From the NCBI GenBank assembly GCA_044375105.1, contig JBILNK010000216.1:1-6530 (forward strand): a DNA stretch of 6,530 bases, given 5' to 3'. This document shows positions 1 to 5,722 of this stretch, piece by piece (within the stretch, counting starts at the first letter, position 1; each line of letters begins with the position of its first letter). The notes below the pieces were generated by a model that saw nothing but the letters and a program-made list of their open reading frames with translations, searched no databases and was not told where the DNA came from. The position numbers were made by a program, and so were the translations under genes. This DNA is from JBIKLM01 sp044375105 (GTDB taxonomy: Bacteria; Planctomycetota; UBA1135; GCA-002686595).

Positions 1-82
1 GCGTGGTCTTGCCGTGGTCGACGTGGCCGATCGTGCCGACGTTGCAGTGCGGCTTCGTCCTCTGAAAGGCTTCCTTTGCCAT
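1..82 (-). CDS. tuf: Elongation factor Tu, N-terminal fragment (runs off the left edge)
   Basis: EF-Tu is the GTPase that delivers aminoacyl-tRNA to the ribosomal A site in the cytoplasm. Only the first 27 codons are in the window. They read MAKEAFQRTKPHCNVGTIG followed by HVDHGKTT, which is the family's N-terminus with the complete G1/P-loop GHVDHGKT at residues 19-26. The ATG at 82-80 is the start because the family almost always begins MAK. Upstream of it I see no good Shine-Dalgarno sequence; the leader just before the start is C/A-rich with only a short GAG next to the ATG. The gene follows four tRNA genes on the same strand, matching the E. coli tufB arrangement, so it is probably the last gene of a tRNA-tuf operon. 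Whether the genome has a second tuf copy cannot be seen here. Identity is near certain despite the short fragment. Confidence 0.96.
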   Translation of the reverse strand, partial: MAKEAFQRTKPHCNVGTIGHVDHGKTT

Positions 83-388
83 CTCGGTGGGGTGAGGTGA
101 AGGCGGGGGCGAACCCGCGGGTCGAGTGTGGGGGTTTGGGCGAACGGAGGCGTCGCGCGACTGGGCGGCGACATCCGGACTCGGGTTGTTGGGCTGGCCG
201 GCGTTGCGGCGCGGGCTTGAGGGCCTGCGGGCCTCGCCGGTCGGCGAGCCGCGCGCTGGGCGCGCGGTGTGCGGGAGATCCACGTCGAAACCCGCGCGGC
301 CGATGCCGACTGGGGGTTTCTGGAGCGAGCGAACTCTTGCCGGAGCGGCGGCCCTTAGGAGCTGCGGCGCGGTGCGGGGGCCGAGGAG
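83..388 (-). other. Leader between tRNA-Thr(GGT) and tuf, no gene seen
   Basis: This 306-base spacer would be the 5' leader of tuf in the processed transcript. It is very GC-rich and contains no credible ORF on either strand; the ORFs that cross it have no family resemblance and span tRNA genes. It carries two adjacent inverted repeats (249-267 and 233-248), given separately. I found no convincing -35/-10 pair for a separate tuf promoter and no riboswitch that I recognise. Confidence 0.5.
233..267 (-). repeat. Two adjacent perfect hairpins in the tuf leader
   Basis: CCGCGCGC at 249-256 and GCGCGCGG at 260-267 form a perfect 8-bp stem with a 3-base loop. Directly next to it, CTCGCC at 233-238 and GGCGAG at 243-248 form a 6-bp stem with a 4-base loop. 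Neither is followed by a T-run in the minus direction, so they are not ordinary intrinsic terminators. They could be mRNA leader structures or RNase processing sites between tRNA-Thr and tuf. In such GC-rich DNA some short hairpins arise by chance; the side-by-side placement is what makes this pair notable. Confidence 0.5.
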
Positions 389-766
<378 letters not shown>

Positions 767-840
767 TGGAGCGGGTGATGGGAATCGAACCCACGCGTTC
801 AGCTTGGAAGGCTGACGTTCTACCATTGAACTACACCCGC
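767..840 (-). tRNA. tRNA-Gly, anticodon TCC
   Basis: A complete 74-nt cloverleaf on the minus strand. The acceptor stem is GCGGGTG/CACCCGC, the D arm GTTC/GAAC, the anticodon stem TCAGC/GCTGA around CTTCCAA (anticodon TCC), and the T arm GTGGG/CCCAT around TTCGATT with one G-T pair. The discriminator is T and CCA is encoded (767-769). It reads GGA and GGG glycine codons. It is the positional counterpart of E. coli glyT, lying 303 bases upstream of tRNA-Thr(GGT) in the transcription direction. Confidence 0.97.
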
Positions 841-1270
841 GAGACCCGCGGTCCCGGAGGGCCCGCGAGGCTTTTGTCGTGCGTTTGCCGGTCTAGCGGA
901 CCAGCACGGGGCCGAGCCGCGCCGGCAAATAGCCCCGGGCGGTCGCCGAGCGCTGCCCGGTCCTTGCCGTGAGCCGGCGTCGCGTGGCTTTCGATCTGGA
1001 GGGCGGCGCTCCGACTCGATGCCCCAGATCAGCTCTGGGTTTGGCCTCTAACCGCTGGCTCGATCTGCAGCCCCTTCGATCAGCGGGCCTTCCGACCGCA
1101 GGCCGCGAGCAGGCCTCGCCGCGTGTCTCGTAGCCAGTCCCCAGCCGCAGGATTTCGATACCTGGGGCTTGCTTGCCCCCGGCGAGATCTCGAGGCGAAA
1201 ACAGGGCTCTGCGCGCGATCGGATGTTCTCGCCCGTGCCCAAAAGCCTATCGGCAAGGACGCAGCCGCTC
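841..1270 (-). other. Tyr-Gly spacer, tRNA-Gly-proximal part, no gene seen
   Basis: The part of the 793-base Tyr-Gly spacer that holds no tandem repeat. I find no coding region with family resemblance and no convincing internal promoter on the minus strand. It holds an inverted repeat at 884-929 (listed separately), smaller dyads at 1023-1039 (CCCAGA/TCTGGG) and 1164-1179 (GGGGC/GCCCC), and the palindrome CGAGATCTCG at 1183-1192. The base composition around 1000-1260 is a little less GC-extreme than the flanks. Confidence 0.4.
884..929 (-). repeat. Inverted repeat upstream of tRNA-Gly
   Basis: TTTGCCGG at 884-891 and CCGGCAAA at 922-929 are perfect 8-base complements. An inner GCGG/CCGC pair (896-899 with 917-920) extends the fold. 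In the transcript it lies about 44 bases before the 5' end of tRNA-Gly. No T-run follows, so it is not a standard terminator. A processing signal or attenuator-like fold is possible; chance is not excluded. Confidence 0.35.
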
Positions 1271-1382
1271 GGCCAGAGCTCACGGGCCAGAGCTCACGGG
1301 CCAGAGCTCACGGGCCAGAGCTCACGGGCCAGAGCTCACGGGCCAAGACCCATGGGCGAGCACTCATGAGCGAGCACTCAGC
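1271..1382. repeat. 14-bp tandem repeat array, five perfect plus three diverged units
   Basis: The unit GGCCAGAGCTCACG occurs five times without a change, starting at 1271, 1285, 1299, 1313 and 1327. Three further 14-base units in register have diverged: GGCCAAGACCCATG (1341), GGCGAGCACTCATG (1355) and AGCGAGCACTCAGC (1369). Each perfect unit contains the palindromes GGCC and GAGCTC, so neighbouring units can also pair with one another. There is no spacer sequence between units, so this is a microsatellite-like tandem repeat and not a CRISPR array. It lies in the spacer between tRNA-Tyr and tRNA-Gly. The clean units at one side and decayed units at the other suggest local expansion by slippage. 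Confidence 0.95.
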
Positions 1383-1521
1383 GGAGCCCCAGCGATGGGC
1401 CAGGCGCAGAAGACTTGCCGACCGGAGCGCTGCTTGCACAGCTGGCTTCGGCCGCAGGCTCTGCGGAGCTGGCCGCCGGCGAGCTTTAGAGCGCAGCGAC
1501 GGGACTGAAGCACGCATGCTG

Positions 1522-1552
1522 GCCGGTCGGGTCAGCCGGTCGGGTCAGCCGG
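1522..1552. repeat. 13-bp tandem repeat, 2.4 copies
   Basis: GCCGGTCGGGTCA is present at 1522-1534 and 1535-1547, and its first five bases continue at 1548-1552. It directly abuts a second 13-bp array with a different unit, with GG shared at the junction (1551-1552). Confidence 0.85.
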
Positions 1553-1600
1553 CCAGGGCGGCAGGCCAGGGCGGCAGGCCAGGGCGGCAGGCCAGGTAAG
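1551..1600. repeat. Second 13-bp tandem repeat, 3.5 copies, next to tRNA-Tyr
   Basis: GGCCAGGGCGGCA is present at 1551-1563, 1564-1576 and 1577-1589, with a partial copy GGCCAGG at 1590-1596. A short AGCC tetranucleotide run follows (about 1599-1611). The unit shares its first six bases, GGCCAG, with the 14-bp unit about 170 bases away, so the two arrays may have a common origin. The array lies just 3' of tRNA-Tyr in the transcription direction and has no copy of the tRNA's own 3' end. Confidence 0.9.
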
Positions 1601-1633
1601 CCAGCCAGCCAGGGTGGAACTCTGAGGGGCGAA

Positions 1634-1716
1634 TGGGCGGAGCAGGATTCGAACCTGCGAAGGCATGTGCCAACAGATTTACAGTCTGTCCCCTTTGGCC
1701 GCTTGGGTATCCGCCC
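1634..1716 (-). tRNA. tRNA-Tyr, anticodon GTA
   Basis: An 83-nt class II tRNA on the minus strand. The acceptor stem is GGGCGGA/TCCGCCC, followed by a D region with the AGCGGCCAAAGGG signature typical of bacterial tRNA-Tyr. The anticodon stem is ACAGA/TCTGT around CTGTAAA (anticodon GTA). It has a long variable arm (GGCA/TGCC stem) and T arm GCAGG/CCTGC around TTCGAAT. The discriminator is A, as expected for Tyr. The next bases are TTC, so CCA is not encoded, unlike the other three tRNAs here, and must be added by CCA nucleotidyltransferase. It decodes TAT and TAC and is the positional counterpart of E. coli tyrU. Confidence 0.97.
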
Positions 1717-1852
1717 GGAGAACATCCGTCTCGGGCGAGCGGTGCAGGCGCAACCCGCCTCGGCCAGCCCCGCCGGGGGTCGGGCCCGCGGGAACCGGTC
1801 GAGGGGATCGCTCCCAACTCGTCCAGACGTGGATCGCGTTGTCAGGGAGCGG

Positions 1853-1872
1853 CCCAGCGCGGTAGCGCTGGG
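1853..1872 (-). repeat. Perfect hairpin between tRNA-Thr(TGT) and tRNA-Tyr
   Basis: CCCAGCGC at 1853-1860 and GCGCTGGG at 1865-1872 form a perfect 8-bp stem with loop GGTA; the flanking G1852 and T1873 could add a wobble pair. It stands 2 bases from a second, longer hairpin. No T-run follows on the minus strand. Confidence 0.6.
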
Positions 1873-1874
1873 TG

Positions 1875-1902
1875 CCGCGGGCCGCCCAAGGGCGGCCTGC
1901 GG
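1875..1902 (-). repeat. 13-bp hairpin just after tRNA-Thr(TGT)
   Basis: GGCCGCCC (1880-1887) pairs perfectly with GGGCGGCC (1890-1897). The stem continues outward through CCGCG (1875-1879) with TGCGG (1898-1902), giving 13 pairs with one G-U and a 2-base nominal loop (in practice a 4-base loop). It begins 6 bases after the encoded CCA of tRNA-Thr(TGT) in the direction of transcription. It could act as a 3' processing or pausing structure in the pre-tRNA. The lack of a U-run argues against full intrinsic termination, which would also silence the rest of the operon. Confidence 0.65.
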
Positions 1903-1908
1903 TTAGCT

Positions 1909-1984
1909 TGGAGCCAGCGGTGGGACTCGAACCCACAACCGCCTGATTACAAATCAGGTGCTCTGCCAGTTGAGCTACGCTGGC
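1909..1984 (-). tRNA. tRNA-Thr, anticodon TGT
   Basis: A complete 76-nt cloverleaf on the minus strand. The acceptor stem is GCCAGCG/CGCTGGC, the D arm GCTC/GAGC, the anticodon stem CCTGA/TCAGG around TTTGTAA (anticodon TGT), and the T arm GTGGG/CCCAC around TTCGAGT. The discriminator is T and CCA is encoded (1909-1911). It reads mainly ACA and ACG threonine codons. It is the first gene of the tRNA cluster and the positional counterpart of E. coli thrU; its 5' end is about 120 bases from a candidate promoter. Confidence 0.97.
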
Positions 1985-2110
1985 GAAAGCGGCTTGGGAG
2001 CAGGCCCGACCGGCTCGAATGCTTGCAACAGGAGCCGCAGGCAGACGACGGTCGGACCCGACGCGTCCCGCGCCGGGCTGGGGCCGGTCCTGGCCGGCAA
2101 AGGAGCGGAG

Positions 2111-2157
2111 AGAATAAGGAGCGGCGGCTCCGACGCAAGCTCTGAGCCGTTTTTTTT
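2111..2157 (-). promoter_or_regulatory. Candidate sigma70-type promoter with A-tract for the tRNA-tuf operon
   Basis: On the minus strand TTGCGT (2138-2133) is followed after 16 bases by TATTCT (2116-2111), a moderate match to -35 and -10 (3/6 and 4/6). Downstream comes the GC-rich sequence CTCCGCTCC, resembling the discriminator of stringently controlled stable RNA promoters. An A8 run at 2157-2150 would lie near -46 to -53 from a start around 2104, which is where an UP element would bind the RNA polymerase alpha subunit. The position, about 120 bases before the first tRNA, fits. This is pattern matching only. The same A8, read as T8 on the other strand, also fits a terminator. Confidence 0.45.
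2125..2157 (+). terminator. Plus-strand intrinsic-terminator-shaped element
   Basis: On the plus strand CGGCTC (2125-2130) and GAGCCG (2144-2149) form a perfect 6-bp stem with a 13-base loop, followed at once by eight T (2150-2157). This has the form of a Rho-independent terminator, and T8 is conspicuous in such GC-rich DNA. No plus-strand gene precedes it, so its client would be an unannotated small or antisense RNA; the element may instead be a coincidence with a promoter A-tract on the minus strand. The long loop makes it a modest terminator. Confidence 0.4.
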
Positions 2158-2166
2158 CGATTCCCG

Positions 2167-2188
2167 GCTGGGGCTGGCCCGCCCCAGC
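2167..2188. repeat. Perfect 8-bp hairpin upstream of the tRNA promoter
   Basis: GCTGGGGC at 2167-2174 and GCCCCAGC at 2181-2188 are perfect complements with a 6-base loop. It lies between aroC and the candidate promoter. In the minus direction an A-run, not a T-run, follows after about ten bases, so it is not a canonical terminator for aroC. Confidence 0.4.
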
Positions 2189-2354
2189 TTGCCCCGAGGA
2201 GGCACGGAGCCCGTGCGGGGCCCCCTGGCACGCTTCCCCAGCAGGTTCCCTTGGCAGGGCTGTCTGGGAGGGCGGGCCTCCCCCACCGCGCCTGGCGAGC
2301 AGCTTCCGACCCCGGGTGGCCCGGTCGCGCCGGAATCGGGACCGCCGCGGTCAG

Positions 2355-2410
2355 CCGGGGACCCGGGGGACCACGCCCGAGCGATCCCCGGGCGATCGAT
2401 CGGGTCCCGG
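2355..2410 (-). repeat. GC-rich dyad after aroC, possible terminator without a T-run
   Basis: CCGGGGACCC (2355-2364) pairs with GGGTCCCGG (2402-2410) with one bulged G. Inside it, CGCCCG/CGGGCG and CCGGGGG/CCCCGGG offer alternative stems. It begins about 20 bases past the aroC stop codon in the transcription direction, where a terminator is expected. There is no U-run, so termination would need Rho or a structure-only mechanism. No other structure between aroC and the tRNA promoter looks better. Confidence 0.35.
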
Positions 2411-2430
2411 AGCGCGACGACCGAATCCGA

Positions 2431-3534
2431 TCAGCGGCAGGCCAGACCCAGGGCCAGCAGGGCCTCGCCCGCCACGGAGGCGGCGGGCACCGCGGTGACG
2501 TCGGAGCGTTGGTAGGTAGCGCTCACCGCGGACTGGCTCTCGAAATCGACGCTGGGCAGGCCGCGGCGCAGGGTGGAGATCGGCTTCATGGCCACCCGCA
2601 TCCAGAGGGGCTCGCCGGTGGTCATGCCGCCCTCCAGGCCGCCGGAGCGGTTGGTCAGGCGCGCGAAGGGGTGTCCCAGGGGCCGCCGCTCCGCAGGCAC
2701 GCTCTCGGCGGGCGCGTAAGCGTCATGGACCTGGCTGCCGGGGCGGCGCGCGCTCTCGAAGCCCAGGCCGAACTCGATGCCCTTCATGGCCGGGATCGAG
2801 AGCAGCGCGGCCGCCAGGCGGCTGGTCAGGCGCTCGGGACCGGAAAAGTAGCTCCCGAGGCCGATCGGCAGCCCATAGGCGATGACTTCGAAGATGCCGC
2901 CCAGGGTGTCGCCGGCCTGCTTGGCGGCGTCTACGGCGGCGACCAGGCGCGGCTCGTCAGAGGCCCCCAGGCAATAGAACGGGCTCTGGTCGCGCTGCGC
3001 GAGCCAGGCGGCCTCCAGGCCGCGGCGGCCGGGGCGCCTCAGCTCTTCGTCCAGCTCGGGCCCCGGCCCGCAGGGGATGCCGCCCAGCTCGACCACGTGG
3101 GCGAACAGCGTCACGCCCAGGCTCTCCATGGGCTGGCGCGCAGCGGCGCCCAGAGCCACGCGCATGGCCAGCTCCCGGGCGCTGGCGCGCTCCATCACCG
3201 CGCGCGGATCGGCGCTGCCGAGCTTCTGGGAGCCGACCAGATCGGCGTGGCCGGGGCGCGGGTTCTTGGGCACCGGCAAGGTTTCGATGCTGTGGTCCCG
3301 GTTCTCGATGCGCAGGCACAGGGGCGAGCCCAGACTGCGGCCCTGGCGCAGCCCGGAGAGCACCTCGACCCGATCCTGTTCGATCTGCATGCGCGCCCCG
3401 CGCCCATAACCGCCCTGCCGGCGGGCCAGCTCGCGGTCGATCCGTTCGATCGACAGCTCGAAACCCGCGGGAAAACCCTCCAGGATGCCCACCAGGGCAG
3501 GCCCGTGGCTCTCGCCGGCGGTCACATAGCGCAT
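2431..3534 (-). CDS. aroC: Chorismate synthase
   Basis: This enzyme makes chorismate from 5-enolpyruvylshikimate-3-phosphate by an FMNH2-dependent trans-elimination of phosphate, the last step of the shikimate pathway in the cytoplasm. The 367-residue product has the family's marks in order: GESHG (7-11), NPRPGHADL (91-99, with the conserved His96), RASAREL (116-122), GDTLGGIFEV (208-217), NRSGGLEGGMTTGEP (295-309) and YQRSDVTAVPAASV (341-354). Length is normal. I chose the ATG at 3534 because MRYVTAGESHG matches the usual N-terminus. In-frame alternatives upstream are GTG at 3552, which has GAGGAG about 10 bases before it, and ATG at 3570, which would overlap mutS2 by 14 bases. With the chosen start the gap to mutS2 is 22 bases, so the two are probably co-transcribed. 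Family assignment is firm; only the start is open. Confidence 0.96.
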   Translation of the reverse strand: MRYVTAGESHGPALVGILEGFPAGFELSIERIDRELARRQGGYGRGARMQIEQDRVEVLSGLRQGRSLGSPLCLRIENRDHSIETLPVPKNPRPGHADLVGSQKLGSADPRAVMERASARELAMRVALGAAARQPMESLGVTLFAHVVELGGIPCGPGPELDEELRRPGRRGLEAAWLAQRDQSPFYCLGASDEPRLVAAVDAAKQAGDTLGGIFEVIAYGLPIGLGSYFSGPERLTSRLAAALLSIPAMKGIEFGLGFESARRPGSQVHDAYAPAESVPAERRPLGHPFARLTNRSGGLEGGMTTGEPLWMRVAMKPISTLRRGLPSVDFESQSAVSATYQRSDVTAVPAASVAGEALLALGLACR

Positions 3535-3556
3535 GCATTCGAAGGCCAGCACGCTT

Positions 3557-5722
3557 TCAGAGCTCCTCATAGGCCGAGATGTCGTCCAGGGGCAGCTCGA
3601 GCTCCTGCTTGCCGAGGCGCAGCTTGACGCGCCCCTTCTCGCGATCGAGCTTGAGCACCGGGCAGCGCTTCTGGTAGCGCGGCACGTAGACCGTGTCGCC
3701 CTTCCTCAGCCCCGCCAGGAACTTCTGGCGCGCATCGGAGAGCGCCGCACCGGAGAGCGCCCGCCCGAGCTCGGCGAAGACCGGCTCGAAGGCCTGGCGC
3801 TGGGGCACGGGCAACTGCTCGAGCAAGCGCAGGCCCCGGTCGTAGGCCGCCCGCGCCGCCGCCAGGCGGCCCTCGAGCACGCGCTCCGCGTCGCCGAGCA
3901 GGGCCTGCTCGCGGCGCAGGAGATCGCCGCGCAGGAGCTCGAGTTCGCGCTCCATCTCGGCGATGCGCGCTCGGGTGGCATCGGCGCTCGAGCGCGAGCG
4001 CTCGGCCTCGGTGCGCGCCTCGCGGATGTCCTCCATCAAGCGCCGCGACTCGTCGGCCGGCCGCTCCACCAGCGCTTCCGCGCGCTGGATCAGCTCCGGG
4101 GCGAACCCGAGGCGCCGCGCGATCGACAGGGCCCGCGACTCGCCCGGCGTGCCGAGCAGCAGCGTGTACAGGGGCCGCAGGGTCTGCACGTCGAACTCGG
4201 CGCAGGCATTTTCGACGCGCGCGTGGCGGAAGGCGAACTCCTTGAGCCGGCCGATGTGCGTGCTGGCCAGGGTCGGCGCGCGCTGCCGCCGCAGGTGATC
4301 GAGCAGGGCCGTGCCCAGGGCCGCGCCGTCGGCCGGATCGGTGCCGCCGCCGAGCTCGTCCAGCAGGAACAAGGTCGCGGGGCCGGCCAGGGGCAACCCG
4401 GCCGCGATGCGCCGCAGGTGCGCCGAGAAGGTCGAAAGGCTCTGCTCGATCTCCTGCTCGTCGCCGATGTCGGCCACGATCGCGCCGTACAGCGGCACCT
4501 GGCTGCCGGCGGCACAGGGGAACGGCAGCCCGAGGCGCGCCAGCAGGCCCGCCAACCCGGCGGTCTTGAGGGCCAGGGTCTTGCCGCCGGTGTTGGGCCC
4601 CGTGATCACCAGGATGTCGAAGTCGCCGCCCAGCCGCAGATCGACGGGCACGCAGCGCTCGAGTTCCCCGCTCAGCTCCTGCTCCACCAGCAGCGGGTGG
4701 CGCGCCTGGCGCAGGATCAGCTCCTGGGGCCCCTGCTTGTCCGGCAGCGCCGGCGCGCGGGCGCCGTAGCGCTTGCAGAAACGCGCCCCGACCAGGGCCA
4801 GCTCGAGCTCGCCCAGGGCCGCGGCCTGGCGCTCGACCGCCGGGGCCCGATCGAGGGCGCTGCGCGTCCATTCGACCAGCAGGCGCTGCACCTCGTGGCC
4901 TTCGTCGGAGCGGGCCGCCGCCAGGCGGTTGCCCTCTTCGACCAGTTCGGCCGGCTCGATGAACACGGTCTCGCCGGTCTGGCTGCGGTCGTGGACCAGG
5001 CCGCGCACGCGCCCCGCCGACTTGGCCTTGACCGCCAGCACCAGGCGTCCATCGCGCAGCCCGACCCGCGCCACGGCCCCGTCGGCCAGGGCGACCCGCA
5101 CCTCCGGGCGATTGGCGATCGCCTGGGCGCGTTTTTCGAGCGCCTGCGTGGCCTGCCGCACCGCCTCGCGCAGCCTGGCCAGCTTGGGGCTGGCGTCGTC
5201 GCGGATGCCGCCGCGCCCGTCGAGGCCGCGCTCGAGCTCCGCCGCGAGGCTGGAGAGGTCCGGCAGGGCGTTGAACAGGGCCGCGGTCTCCGGGAGCGTC
5301 GTCGAGCGCTCGCGGCTCCAGGCCGCGAGGCGCACGGCGGCGCGCAGGAATCCGAGCAGGCTCGACAGTTCCTCCGCCGACAGGGCGCGGCGCTCCTCGC
5401 GGGCCGCCCGCAGCAGCTCGGGCGCGTCGCACAGGTCCCCCAGCGAAGGCTCCTCGCCCGCCGGGCTGGCGGCCAGCTCGCGCACGCGCTCGAGGGCCGC
5501 GCGCGCGTCGGGTCCATGCCGCGGCTGGAGCTCGGCCAGGCTGCGCCGGCCCAGGGCCGTGCTGCACAGGCGCTCGAACAGGCTGCGCACCGCGGGGAAA
5601 TCGAGGCGCTGGGCGCTGTAGCGCTCGAGGCCGCGGGGCTCCTCGGCGGGCGCCGCCAACGGGGCCTGCCGCGGTCCGGGCGGGGCCGGGCGCGCCGGCC
5701 GCTCTTTGGGATCGGGCTTCAT
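3557..5722 (-). CDS. mutS2: MutS2-family ATPase lacking the C-terminal Smr domain
   Basis: MutS2 proteins are MutS-related ATPases that lack the mismatch-recognition domain; known members act on recombination intermediates or on collided ribosomes. In this 721-residue product, residues 1-30 are a Pro/Arg-rich, probably disordered extension. Residues 31-370 are the core and lever region. Walker A GPNTGGKT is at 375-382, QSLSTFSAHL at 427-436, Walker B LFLLDELGGGTDP at 451-463 and the STH switch at 487-489. The stretch ENACAEFDVQTLRPLY at 504-519 is followed by GTPGES at 524-529. A charged coiled coil spans about 545-635, and a KOW-like domain about 672-716. The protein then stops. Typical MutS2 proteins are about 780 residues and end in an Smr nuclease domain, which is absent here; aroC follows within 22 bases, so no lost frame can hold it. 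The ATG overlaps the upstream stop as ATGA, and no Shine-Dalgarno is visible, suggesting translational coupling. The ATPase motifs look intact. Confidence 0.93.
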   Translation of the reverse strand: MKPDPKERPARPAPPGPRQAPLAAPAEEPRGLERYSAQRLDFPAVRSLFERLCSTALGRRSLAELQPRHGPDARAALERVRELAASPAGEEPSLGDLCDAPELLRAAREERRALSAEELSSLLGFLRAAVRLAAWSRERSTTLPETAALFNALPDLSSLAAELERGLDGRGGIRDDASPKLARLREAVRQATQALEKRAQAIANRPEVRVALADGAVARVGLRDGRLVLAVKAKSAGRVRGLVHDRSQTGETVFIEPAELVEEGNRLAAARSDEGHEVQRLLVEWTRSALDRAPAVERQAAALGELELALVGARFCKRYGARAPALPDKQGPQELILRQARHPLLVEQELSGELERCVPVDLRLGGDFDILVITGPNTGGKTLALKTAGLAGLLARLGLPFPCAAGSQVPLYGAIVADIGDEQEIEQSLSTFSAHLRRIAAGLPLAGPATLFLLDELGGGTDPADGAALGTALLDHLRRQRAPTLASTHIGRLKEFAFRHARVENACAEFDVQTLRPLYTLLLGTPGESRALSIARRLGFAPELIQRAEALVERPADESRRLMEDIREARTEAERSRSSADATRARIAEMERELELLRGDLLRREQALLGDAERVLEGRLAAARAAYDRGLRLLEQLPVPQRQAFEPVFAELGRALSGAALSDARQKFLAGLRKGDTVYVPRYQKRCPVLKLDREKGRVKLRLGKQELELPLDDISAYEEL

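Noticed and set aside
1023..1039. Hairpin CCCAGA/TCTGGG followed by TTT on the plus strand as a terminator
   Set aside because: The stem is only 6 bp, just three T follow, and there is no plus-strand gene upstream.
1271..1382. CRISPR-like array
   Set aside because: The 14-bp units are directly head to tail with no unique spacers, and no cas gene is near. It is a simple tandem repeat.
1123..1599. Plus-strand frame translating the 14-bp repeats (158 residues)
   Set aside because: The 14-base unit shifts frame every copy, there is no ribosome binding site or family resemblance, and it lies within the tRNA operon spacer on the opposite strand.
841..1633. Separate promoter for tRNA-Gly, tRNA-Thr and tuf in the long spacer
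   Set aside because: I looked for -35/-10 pairs at 16-18-base spacing on the minus strand and found none of useful quality. It remains possible but is not supported by sequence alone.
2251..3627. 458-residue open frame on the plus strand
   Set aside because: It is antisense to aroC and runs on into the intergenic dyads; no recognisable domain, GC-driven shadow.
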